From NCBI GenBank assembly GCA_903845465.1, contig CAIMXQ010000080.1, positions 1 to 6,866 of the forward strand: a DNA stretch of 6,866 nucleotides. Reading direction: 5' to 3'. A model generated the notes under the pieces. It searched no databases. It was not told the origin of the DNA and was given only the letters and a program-made list of their open reading frames with translations. The stretch comes from an uncultured Actinomycetes bacterium. Its GTDB lineage: Bacteria; Actinomycetota; Actinomycetes; Nanopelagicales; Nanopelagicaceae. This document shows positions 1 through 4,794 of the stretch, piece by piece (the stretch's first letter is position 1; each line of letters begins with the position of its first letter). The position numbers were made by a program, and so were the translations under genes.

Positions 1-184
1 AGCAGAACGAATTGCTCAACAGCCACCTAAGGCGATTATGAATACAAAAGCGCTGATGAAGGCAAATAAACATGACGCCGTTGCTCATGTTATGCGCGCC
101 GAATTCCAGCTCTTTGCGCTAGCGCTCCAATCCGAAGAGGCGGCCGACGCCTTTATGAAATTTATGGCAAAGAAGGGAAAGTAG
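1..184 (+). CDS. enoyl-CoA hydratase/isomerase family protein, C-terminal end (partial)
   Basis: Reading from base 2, the last 60 codons of a gene cut by the window edge are open and end in TAG at 182-184. The translated tail runs A-E-R-I-A-Q-Q-P-P-K-A-I, then T-K-A-L-M-K, an E-F-Q-L-F stretch, and S-E-E-A-A-D-A-F-M-K-F-M-A-K-K-G-K. This is the usual C-terminal helical part of crotonases: the A-x-P-x-A-x-x-x-T-K segment, a helix with a conserved Glu, then S-x-E-x-x-x-A-F ending in a basic tail. The family hydrates trans-2-enoyl-CoA thioesters or isomerises related acyl-CoAs in the cytoplasm. The oxyanion-hole and catalytic Glu region lies upstream of the window, so activity cannot be judged. 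The stop codon directly abuts the ATG of the next gene, so the two are surely cotranscribed. Family assignment rests on the C-terminal pattern only. Confidence 0.75.
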   Translation, partial: AERIAQQPPKAIMNTKALMKANKHDAVAHVMRAEFQLFALALQSEEAADAFMKFMAKKGK

Positions 185-1015
185 ATGTCACTTCAAGGAA
201 AGCGCATATTTGTAACTGGAGGCTCTCGCGGGATTGGTCTCGCTATCGCATTACGTGCAGCTCGAGATGGTGCATCTGTTGCAATTGCTGCCAAGACATC
301 AGATCCCAACCCAAAGCTACCCGGAACGATTCATACTGCCGCTGAAGAAATTCGCGCAGCCGGTGGCACGGCGCTTCCTATCCAATGTGATTTGCGAGAT
401 GAAGGTCAGATAACTGCAGCAGTAGAGCAAGCCGCCAAAGAATTCGGTGGCATCGATATTCTCATTAACAATGCCAGCGCTATCAACTTGACTCGCACCG
501 AAGATACTCCAGCGAAGCGCTTTGACTTGATGTTCGATGTCAATGTACGAGGCACATTCTTAACTTCTCAAGCCGCGATTCCATACCTTCGCCAATCAGC
601 CGAAGCTGGACGTAACCCACACATCTTGACCCTATCGCCGCCACTTTCAATGAAGGCAAAGTGGTTTAAAAACCATGTCGCTTACACAATGGCAAAGTAC
701 GGAATGAGCATGTGTGTGCTTGGTATGTCCGAAGAATTTAAACGCGATGGAATTGCAGTCAATGCGCTCTGGCCGCGTACTGCGATTGATACAGCAGCGC
801 TTGCGATGATTCCAGGTGTTGATACTGCATCATGTCGAACACCAGAGATTCTCTCAGATTCTGCCTACATCATCCTCAACCGCATCTCTAAGGAGTGCTC
901 AGGAAATTTCTTTGTAGATGATGAGGTTCTTGCATCTGAAGGTGTTACGGATCTCGAGAAGTATTCAGTTGTTCCTGGAACAAAGGATTTCTTGCTCGAC
1001 TTCTTCCTAGATTAA
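185..1015 (+). CDS. HSDL2-like short-chain dehydrogenase/reductase, NAD(P)-dependent
   Basis: This is a 276-residue cytoplasmic oxidoreductase with a complete classical SDR fold. The Rossmann glycine motif TGGSRGIG is at residues 11-18, the acidic D69 follows beta-3, NNAS is at 95-98, the structural Asn is N120, and the catalytic Ser-Tyr-Lys is S151, Y167 and K171 (YTMAK). The S-P-P-L segment after beta-5, W-F-K-x-H before the Tyr, AKYGMSM, and NALWPRTAIDTAA are hallmarks of the HSDL2 subgroup. The tail P-G-T-K-D-F-L-L-D-F-F-L-D stops where animal HSDL2 continues into an SCP2 sterol-carrier domain, so that domain is absent. The family reduces or oxidises hydroxy/keto groups, and lipid-like substrates are plausible given the enoyl-CoA hydratase gene immediately upstream. 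The start ATG follows the upstream stop without a gap; GAAGGG about 10 bases before it, inside the upstream gene, may serve as ribosome site. All 15 arginines use CGN codons. The actual substrate is unknown. Confidence 0.88.
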   Translation: MSLQGKRIFVTGGSRGIGLAIALRAARDGASVAIAAKTSDPNPKLPGTIHTAAEEIRAAGGTALPIQCDLRDEGQITAAVEQAAKEFGGIDILINNASAINLTRTEDTPAKRFDLMFDVNVRGTFLTSQAAIPYLRQSAEAGRNPHILTLSPPLSMKAKWFKNHVAYTMAKYGMSMCVLGMSEEFKRDGIAVNALWPRTAIDTAALAMIPGVDTASCRTPEILSDSAYIILNRISKECSGNFFVDDEVLASEGVTDLEKYSVVPGTKDFLLDFFLD

Positions 1016-1036
1016 GAGATTTTCATAGGCGTGCTC

Positions 1037-1048
1037 TAATCTGCACTC
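1037..1048 (+). promoter_or_regulatory. leaderless-type -10 element of the NCS1 permease gene
   Basis: TAATCT at 1037-1042 fits the actinobacterial -10 pattern TANNNT and lies 6 bases before the A of the permease ATG (1049). That is the spacing at which transcription would begin on the start codon. No purine-rich ribosome site precedes the ATG. No good -35 is visible, as is common for such promoters. The gap after the dehydrogenase gene is only 33 bases, so readthrough from upstream is also possible. Confidence 0.5.
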
Positions 1049-2458
1049 ATGAACTTGGAACTCAATGGCACCAACGTTATTCAAGAATCTGAGCGTCAGG
1101 GAAAACCATCGTCGCTCTTCTGGCCATGGTGTGGTGCAAATGTTTCGCTGCTAGCGCTCTCATATGGATCATTCTTCTTAGGTTTTGGAATCTCATTTTG
1201 GCAAGCCACTATTGCAGCAATCCTTGGAACAGTTCTCTCCTTTCTTTTAGTCGGCGTCAGCTCACTTGCTGGTAAAAAATCTAATGCACCTACGATGGTT
1301 TTATCACGTGCAACTTTTGGCGTGAAAGGCAACCTGATTCCAGGTGCGCTTTCATATCTCATCTTTGTGGGCTGGGAAACAGTTCTTGTCTCTCTTGCCA
1401 CTCTTGCAACCGGCACGGTCTTCGTCCGAGTGGGACACCTGGCTCATAACACTGCAATGATTATTGGCTTTGTGCTATCTGTCGCTCTCACCGTATCTGC
1501 TGGCGTACTTGGTTTTGATGTCATCATGAAGTTGCAGAAGTACCTCACGATCGTCACTATTTTCGCCACTGCCATCTACATTCTTTTGACGCTTTCTCAC
1601 GTGAATTGGTCTCAGATAACTGCGATGAAGTCTGGCACTGCTCAAGGATTTATTGGTGCTCTTATCTTTGGAGCCACAGGTATTGGTCTTGGCTGGGTCA
1701 ATTCAGCAGCAGATTATTCACGTTACTTACCGCGAAGCGTTTCAAGTAAAAGTGTTATCGGTTGGACAGTCTTTGGCGCATCTATCGTTCCAATTCTTTT
1801 GGTTATCTATGGCGCAGCGCTATCCGGAAGCGATAAGAAGTTATCTGATGCAATTGCGACGGATCCGATTGGAGCGCTGACCACGATTCTGCCAACGTGG
1901 TATTTGGTCATCTTCGCGCTCATCGCAATCTTGGGTCTTGTCGGTGGAGCAATCTTGGATCTTTATTCTTCAGGTCTAACTTTAATTTCGCTGGGGTTGC
2001 CAGTTAAGCGCCACGTAGCGGCCTCAATCGATGCGGTATTGATGCTCATTGGAACTATCTACTTTGTTTGGATTGCAGATAACTTCTTCTTTCCTTTCCA
2101 AGGAATTCTCATCACACTAGGTGTGCCCATTGCAGTGTGGTCAGCAATATTTGTCACAGACGTATTGATGCGGACGAGCTATCGCGAAGCAGATCTGTAC
2201 AGTGCACAAGGTCGATATGGATCCTGGAATGTGGGTTCGATTGCTGTGATGATAATCGGCACAATCGTAGGCTGGGGATTTGTCACCAACAGTTTTGCGA
2301 GCTGGTTATCGTGGCAAGGATATTTTCTTACAATCCTTGGTGGAAAGAGCGGACCATGGGCCTACGCCAATCTCGGAGTCTTCTTCGCACTAGTAATTGG
2401 TTTCATTGGATATTTCTTGGTTGCGCGATCTACTTTAAAGAAGCAGGAAAACGCCTAA
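1049..2458 (+). CDS. NCS1-family nucleobase permease (cytosine/purine/uracil/allantoin type)
   Basis: This 469-residue polytopic inner-membrane protein has about 12 hydrophobic segments, the normal size for the NCS1 family of Na+- or H+-coupled nucleobase symporters. Family hallmarks are visible: a polar N-terminus, TM1 starting around residue 30, the conserved stretch A-P-T-M-V-L-S-R-A-T-F-G at 80-91, followed by G-x-L, W-E at 109-110 in TM3, the loop G-W-V-N-S-A-A-D-Y-S-R-Y-L-P at 215-228, and D-L-Y-S-S-G-L-T-L with S-L-G-L-P-V-K-R at 304-321. It resembles the Fcy2/CodB-like purine-cytosine permease branch more than the hydantoin Mhp1 branch, but I cannot name the substrate. No deaminase or pyrimidine gene adjoins it. 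Its 3' end overlaps the 3' end of the opposite-strand antiporter gene by 29 bases, leaving no room for a separate terminator. It probably starts as a leaderless mRNA. Confidence 0.85.
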   Translation: MNLELNGTNVIQESERQGKPSSLFWPWCGANVSLLALSYGSFFLGFGISFWQATIAAILGTVLSFLLVGVSSLAGKKSNAPTMVLSRATFGVKGNLIPGALSYLIFVGWETVLVSLATLATGTVFVRVGHLAHNTAMIIGFVLSVALTVSAGVLGFDVIMKLQKYLTIVTIFATAIYILLTLSHVNWSQITAMKSGTAQGFIGALIFGATGIGLGWVNSAADYSRYLPRSVSSKSVIGWTVFGASIVPILLVIYGAALSGSDKKLSDAIATDPIGALTTILPTWYLVIFALIAILGLVGGAILDLYSSGLTLISLGLPVKRHVAASIDAVLMLIGTIYFVWIADNFFFPFQGILITLGVPIAVWSAIFVTDVLMRTSYREADLYSAQGRYGSWNVGSIAVMIIGTIVGWGFVTNSFASWLSWQGYFLTILGGKSGPWAYANLGVFFALVIGFIGYFLVARSTLKKQENA

Positions 2459-3227
2459 GCCAGGCAAGACCTAAGGCTCCAGAGATAAGAGCCGCGAAGA
2501 AGAGCCCCATCCGAACCTGCGCCAATTCAGAGTGAGTCTGAAGAGTAATTTCTGCAATCACAATAGAGACCGTAAGGCCCATACCTGCAAGGAACCCAAC
2601 GCCAATTATCTCTTTCAGTTCTAGCGATTGAGGTAACTGCAATTTTGTATATTTGGTGGCCAGGAGGGCGAAGAGAGAGATTCCAATTACCTTTCCAACT
2701 ACTCGAGCAATTACAACAGAAACAGAAATCTTCTCGGTGGAGACCGAGAAATCCAATTTCGTCAGGAGATTGATAAATATATAGAGGGGGATAATGAGAA
2801 AAGTTGCACTAGGTGAGAGGTATTTGATGAGAACGGCTCTCTTGGGAAGTACGAAACCGATAGCGGCAGCGCCAAGAGTGTAGATAGCACTTGCTATATG
2901 TAGATCTTGTCTGAAGAAGATTCCGATAATGACAAGTGAGAAGAAATCATCTGCGACCGCCAAGGTAAGTAGGAAGAGCCGAACAGCAGGGTTTACTCTC
3001 TTGCCGAGAATGCTCAGTGCTCCAATTGCTAACGCAACGTCAGTAGGCATCGCAACAGCCCATGCATTAGATCCAGTAACGAGCACTTTGAAAATAATTG
3101 CGGGAAGAGCCATCCCACCGAGAGCGCATATCGCGGGCAATACCGCTTGCTTTGGCCTATCGAGCCCTTGGCGAATTTCAAGCCCGATCAAAATAAAGAA
3201 GATGAAGGTGAGAAATTGAGAGAGCAC
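2430..3227 (-). CDS. shortened NhaA-type Na+/H+ antiporter homologue
   Basis: This 265-residue membrane protein aligns by eye with E. coli NhaA. F-I-F-F-I-L-I-G-L-E-I (8-18) matches the start of TM2, L-P-A-I-C-A-L-G-G-M (30-39) TM3, and M-P-T-D-V-A-L-A-I-G (60-69) the unwound TM4. L-A-V-A-D-D (89-94) matches TM5, and V-V-G-K-V-I-G-I-S (176-184) TM10. The ion-binding pair D93/D94 and the functional T62, D63 and K179 (equivalents of D163/D164, T132/D133 and K300) are all present. The usual N-terminal ~60 residues with TM1 are missing, and roughly 40 residues between TM5 and the G-F-V-L-P segment (124-128) are also missing; family members are normally near 390. GTG at 3227 is the only possible start, because codons back to the in-frame TAA at 3282-3284 include no ATG, GTG or TTG. 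Five of ten Arg codons are AGA/AGG, unlike flanking genes. It may be a divergent working subtype, a recent import, or a decaying gene with an intact frame. Confidence 0.72.
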   Translation of the reverse strand: MLSQFLTFIFFILIGLEIRQGLDRPKQAVLPAICALGGMALPAIIFKVLVTGSNAWAVAMPTDVALAIGALSILGKRVNPAVRLFLLTLAVADDFFSLVIIGIFFRQDLHIASAIYTLGAAAIGFVLPKRAVLIKYLSPSATFLIIPLYIFINLLTKLDFSVSTEKISVSVVIARVVGKVIGISLFALLATKYTKLQLPQSLELKEIIGVGFLAGMGLTVSIVIAEITLQTHSELAQVRMGLFFAALISGALGLAWLRRFPASLK

Positions 3228-3239
3228 GGGGAAAGAGTA
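3228..3239 (-). promoter_or_regulatory. leaderless-type -10 element of the short nhaA gene
   Basis: On the minus strand TACTCT (3239 to 3234) fits TANNNT and sits 6 bases before the GTG start at 3227; the bases between are TTCCCC, so no ribosome site exists. The first two bases of the hexamer are also the last two of the hairpin at 3238-3270, so terminator and promoter share sequence. No clear -35 is seen 17 bases upstream, where the hairpin lies. Confidence 0.45.
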
Positions 3240-3270
3240 ACGCCCGCCACTTATGAAGTGACGGGCGTTA
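3238..3270 (-). terminator. strong hairpin between the small membrane-protein gene and nhaA
   Basis: The arms TAACGCCCG-C-CACTT (3238-3252) and AAGTG-A-CGGGCGTTA (3256-3270) pair over 15 positions with one C/A mismatch, around a 3-base ATG loop. The hairpin begins 11 bases after the stop of the minus-strand small ORF and is followed on that strand by CTCTTTCCCC, a pyrimidine-rich but not uridine-only tail. It is most simply the terminator of that small gene. It lies in the leader position for nhaA, so if nhaA were transcribed by readthrough the hairpin could also attenuate it. Confidence 0.7.
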
Positions 3271-3281
3271 GGGAAGAGTTG

Positions 3282-3425
3282 TTATGCGGCGAGCCTGTAC
3301 TCGCGCTCAGATTCAGTCGTGACAAGAGCAAGAACTGGCTTTGATTCGGGAGTGGCAATACCAAGAAGGGAGATTATTCCCAAAGTGATAAGAAGTAATC
3401 CTGGAAGGATAAATACGATTGCCAT
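3282..3425 (-). CDS. small single-span membrane protein, unknown function
   Basis: A 47-residue product starts M-A-I-V-F-I-L-P-G-L-L-L-I-T-L-G. One hydrophobic helix covers about residues 2-25, followed by a polar tail rich in Thr, Ser and Glu and ending E-Y-R-L-A-A. I chose the ATG at 3425 because GGAG (minus strand, 3435 to 3432) precedes it by 6 bases. A longer frame back to 3500 would place the ribosome site inside the coding region. The strong hairpin 11 bases after the TAA supports a real transcription unit. I recognise no family. Its frame is the same as that of the downstream nhaA homologue, separated by the TAA at 3282-3284 and 18 sense codons, which could be coincidence. It may instead be a chance ORF, but ribosome site, helix and terminator together make a gene more likely. 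Confidence 0.5.
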   Translation of the reverse strand: MAIVFILPGLLLITLGIISLLGIATPESKPVLALVTTESEREYRLAA

Positions 3426-3659
3426 GATGATCTCCAATTCGCTGTAAACAGTTCTTGCTGTTATGAGTGAACAATCATCTACTAACCTGAAATACCCCAT
3501 GAGAGAGCCTGTGGATGACCTGTGAGTTAATGGGCTTTATGTGAATGATCCCGTGCTCAAGCATGGGACTTTCTCAGAATAAGTCTCACTGACATACGCT
3601 CCAATTCTGTCGAATAAAAATTTCGTCACTTAGAAATATCCTTCGTATCACCTCACTAA
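3426..3659. other. divergent intergenic region with a small hairpin and short repeats
   Basis: The 234 bases between the two divergent genes hold no ORF I can support. Structure seen: a hairpin TCCCGTGC-TCAA-GCATGGGA at 3549-3568 (8 pairs including one G-T, 4-base loop) followed on the plus strand by CTTTCT; a direct repeat CCTGTG at 3508 and 3519 (11-base period); a related pair GTGGATGA/GTGAATGA at 3511 and 3541; and an inverted repeat AACAG-6-CTGTT at 3447-3462 just upstream of the small gene. The hairpin could be a weak terminator or part of a small RNA, but no promoter can be assigned to it. Confidence 0.35.
3637..3651 (+). promoter_or_regulatory. candidate -10 region of the neocarzinostatin-like gene
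   Basis: Two overlapping options exist. TATCCT at 3637-3642 is the better hexamer and would give a leader of about 11 bases. TATCAC at 3646-3651 lies 8 bases before the ATG and would give a nearly leaderless start. No ribosome site precedes the ATG (CACCTCACTAA), and no convincing -35 is present for either. Confidence 0.35.
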
Positions 3660-4106
3660 ATGAATACGGAGAAGAAATTGAAGAAATTGGTAGCAATCAT
3701 GGCAGTTGCGCTCTTGGCAATCAGTACCACTGGAGCTAGCGCAGCAACGAAGGTAACAGTTACACCTCAATTCAAAGTTTCACACACAAAGTCCGAAGTT
3801 GTACTTAGCTTCAAGGGACTTCCAACTGCACATGGAATTTATGTGACTCAGTGCATGGCACCTAAGAAGGGCAAGGCTCCGACTTCATGTGATCCGTCAG
3901 AGACCAGCAAGGTTTGGATCTCAAATCTTGCAGCTGACCAGAAGACAGGCGCAACATCAGGTTCGGGCAAGGTAACGATGAAGGTGGATGCCTACTTCAA
4001 AGGCGGAGATTGCATTCACACAACATGTGTTCTCTATGTAACTAGCGATCACAATGCACCAACTGACCGCAGTGAAGATCAGGCTATTCCGTTCTCATTC
4101 TCATAA
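3660..4106 (+). CDS. secreted neocarzinostatin-fold protein
   Basis: This 148-residue precursor has a clear Sec signal peptide: basic K5, K6, K8 and K9, hydrophobic core about 10-21, and cleavage probably after A-S-A (26-28). The mature ~120 residues look like the immunoglobulin-like beta-sandwich of the neocarzinostatin/actinoxanthin family. V-T-V-T-P begins the domain (32-36), and Y-V-T-Q-C is at 61-65 with C77-D following. A G-K-V-T-M-K-V strand lies at 103-109, D-C-I-H-T-T-C at 117-123, and the end is S-E-D-Q-A-I-P-F-S-F. C118 and C123 keep the five-residue spacing of the second disulphide of neocarzinostatin (Cys88-Cys93), and C65/C77 corresponds to Cys37-Cys47 with two extra residues. 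The classic members bind and stabilise enediyne chromophores, but related domains occur in surface proteins of non-producers, and no enediyne genes are here. Ligand and role are unknown. The ATG at 3660 is chosen because it gives a complete signal peptide. The gene ends 4 bases from the convergent tetR. Confidence 0.62.
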   Translation: MNTEKKLKKLVAIMAVALLAISTTGASAATKVTVTPQFKVSHTKSEVVLSFKGLPTAHGIYVTQCMAPKKGKAPTSCDPSETSKVWISNLAADQKTGATSGSGKVTMKVDAYFKGGDCIHTTCVLYVTSDHNAPTDRSEDQAIPFSFS

Positions 4107-4110
4107 GCAA

Positions 4111-4707
4111 TTATTGAGCCATTACTGAAAGCGCTCGAAGTCCGGCGACTGCATACTTTTGTGCAGACTGGATTTCGAGCGCTGCATCATTTCCGGCATC
4201 GATTCGAACCGATGCGTTATCGATGGTGCTCTGCAATAGAGATATAGCAACCTGTAAATCTGCAACACCCATAAATTCCAGCGGTTTGATTATCGTGCTC
4301 ATCAATTTCCTATGTGCCAGGCCAATTTCTGCTCGACGATATTCAGGTGTTGCCACACTGTTAAGGCTCTTCACCAACATATGGCGCCCGTCTGCAACGT
4401 ATGTGAGGGCTTCAGCAATCCACAGCTCTAGATAAGTAACTGGATCCTTCACTTCTCCCACTGCAATAGCTAAACGATTGCAGTAATACTCAAGCTCTTC
4501 CATCACAAGATCTGCAATGAGATCTGCAGATGAGGCGAAATATTCATAGACCAGTGTGCGTGAGATACCGGCTCGCTTTGCCACGGCTGCAACAGTTACT
4601 GAATGCGCACCGCCTTCGAGAGCAAGTGACATTGCAGCATCAATCAATTGTCTTTGGCGCATTGCCCGTTGTTCGATGATTGTTGGTTCATCAATCTTCG
4701 GGCTCAT
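4111..4707 (-). CDS. TetR/AcrR-family transcriptional regulator
   Basis: This 198-residue cytoplasmic DNA-binding protein has typical TetR length. The N-terminal domain reads R-Q-R-Q-L-I-D-A-A-M (17-26), then V-T-V-A-A-V-A-K-R-A-G-I-S-R-T-L-V-Y-E-Y-F (37-57), the standard helix-turn-helix with S-x-x-x-V-Y-x-Y-F, and D-L-I in helix 4. The remaining ~130 residues are a helical ligand-binding and dimerisation domain with no recognisable inducer class. The start at 4707 is preceded by GAGAGGAG (minus strand, 4724 to 4717) at 9 bases. The frame stays open to 4752, but that extension would run into the glnA terminator. A weak promoter may lie between that terminator and the gene (TTGCTT, 18 bases, GATAGA on the minus strand). 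Its target is unclear: neighbours are a convergent secreted-protein gene and glnA. Self-regulation through the small palindrome upstream is the simplest guess. Confidence 0.88.
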   Translation of the reverse strand: MSPKIDEPTIIEQRAMRQRQLIDAAMSLALEGGAHSVTVAAVAKRAGISRTLVYEYFASSADLIADLVMEELEYYCNRLAIAVGEVKDPVTYLELWIAEALTYVADGRHMLVKSLNSVATPEYRRAEIGLAHRKLMSTIIKPLEFMGVADLQVAISLLQSTIDNASVRIDAGNDAALEIQSAQKYAVAGLRALSVMAQ

Positions 4708-4722
4708 GACTGGATTCTCCTC

Positions 4723-4734
4723 TCTATCGGTAGA
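4723..4734. promoter_or_regulatory. possible operator palindrome upstream of tetR
   Basis: TCTATCGGTAGA is symmetric at all positions except one T/G pair (5 of 6 pairs). It lies 16 bases before the tetR ATG, overlapping the likely -10 and flanking the ribosome site. TetR proteins often bind such sites next to their own gene, but they usually need a longer palindrome, so this is tentative. Confidence 0.25.
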
Positions 4735-4751
4735 AACTGCGAATGGAAGCA

Positions 4752-4781
4752 AGAAACCCCGCCATTTCTGACGGGGTTTCT
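4752..4781 (-). terminator. glnA intrinsic terminator
   Basis: AGAAACCCCG (4752-4761) pairs perfectly with CGGGGTTTCT (4772-4781) around a 10-base loop. It starts 13 bases after the glnA TAA. On the minus strand the second arm ends in GGGGTTTCT and continues TGCTTCC, giving a T-rich tail suited to termination of glnA. The tail overlaps the region where a tetR promoter would lie. Confidence 0.88.
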
Positions 4782-4794
4782 CGGTGAAGATATT

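Noticed and set aside
1096..1416. 106-residue minus-strand ORF inside the permease gene
   Set aside because: It is a shadow of the permease reading frame with low-complexity, charged, non-protein-like composition.
2475..2493. GGCTC-9-GAGCC hairpin as permease terminator
   Set aside because: It has only five pairs and a 9-base loop with no T-run, and it lies inside the nhaA coding region.
3426..3500. 72-residue version of the small membrane protein
   Set aside because: The extra 25 residues lie upstream of a GGAG site well placed for the ATG at 3425 and show no protein-like pattern.
3510..3518. DnaA-box-like TGTGGATGA
   Set aside because: It matches the consensus at 8 of 9 positions but is single, with no cluster, AT-rich unwinding region or dnaA/dnaN neighbours.
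4708..4752. Longer tetR starting at 4752
   Set aside because: It begins inside the glnA terminator, while the ATG at 4707 has a strong GAGAGGAG site and gives a standard TetR length.
3660..4752. Enediyne self-resistance or biosynthetic module made of the neocarzinostatin-like protein and TetR
   Set aside because: No polyketide synthase, tailoring or efflux gene is present, and the two genes converge rather than form an operon.
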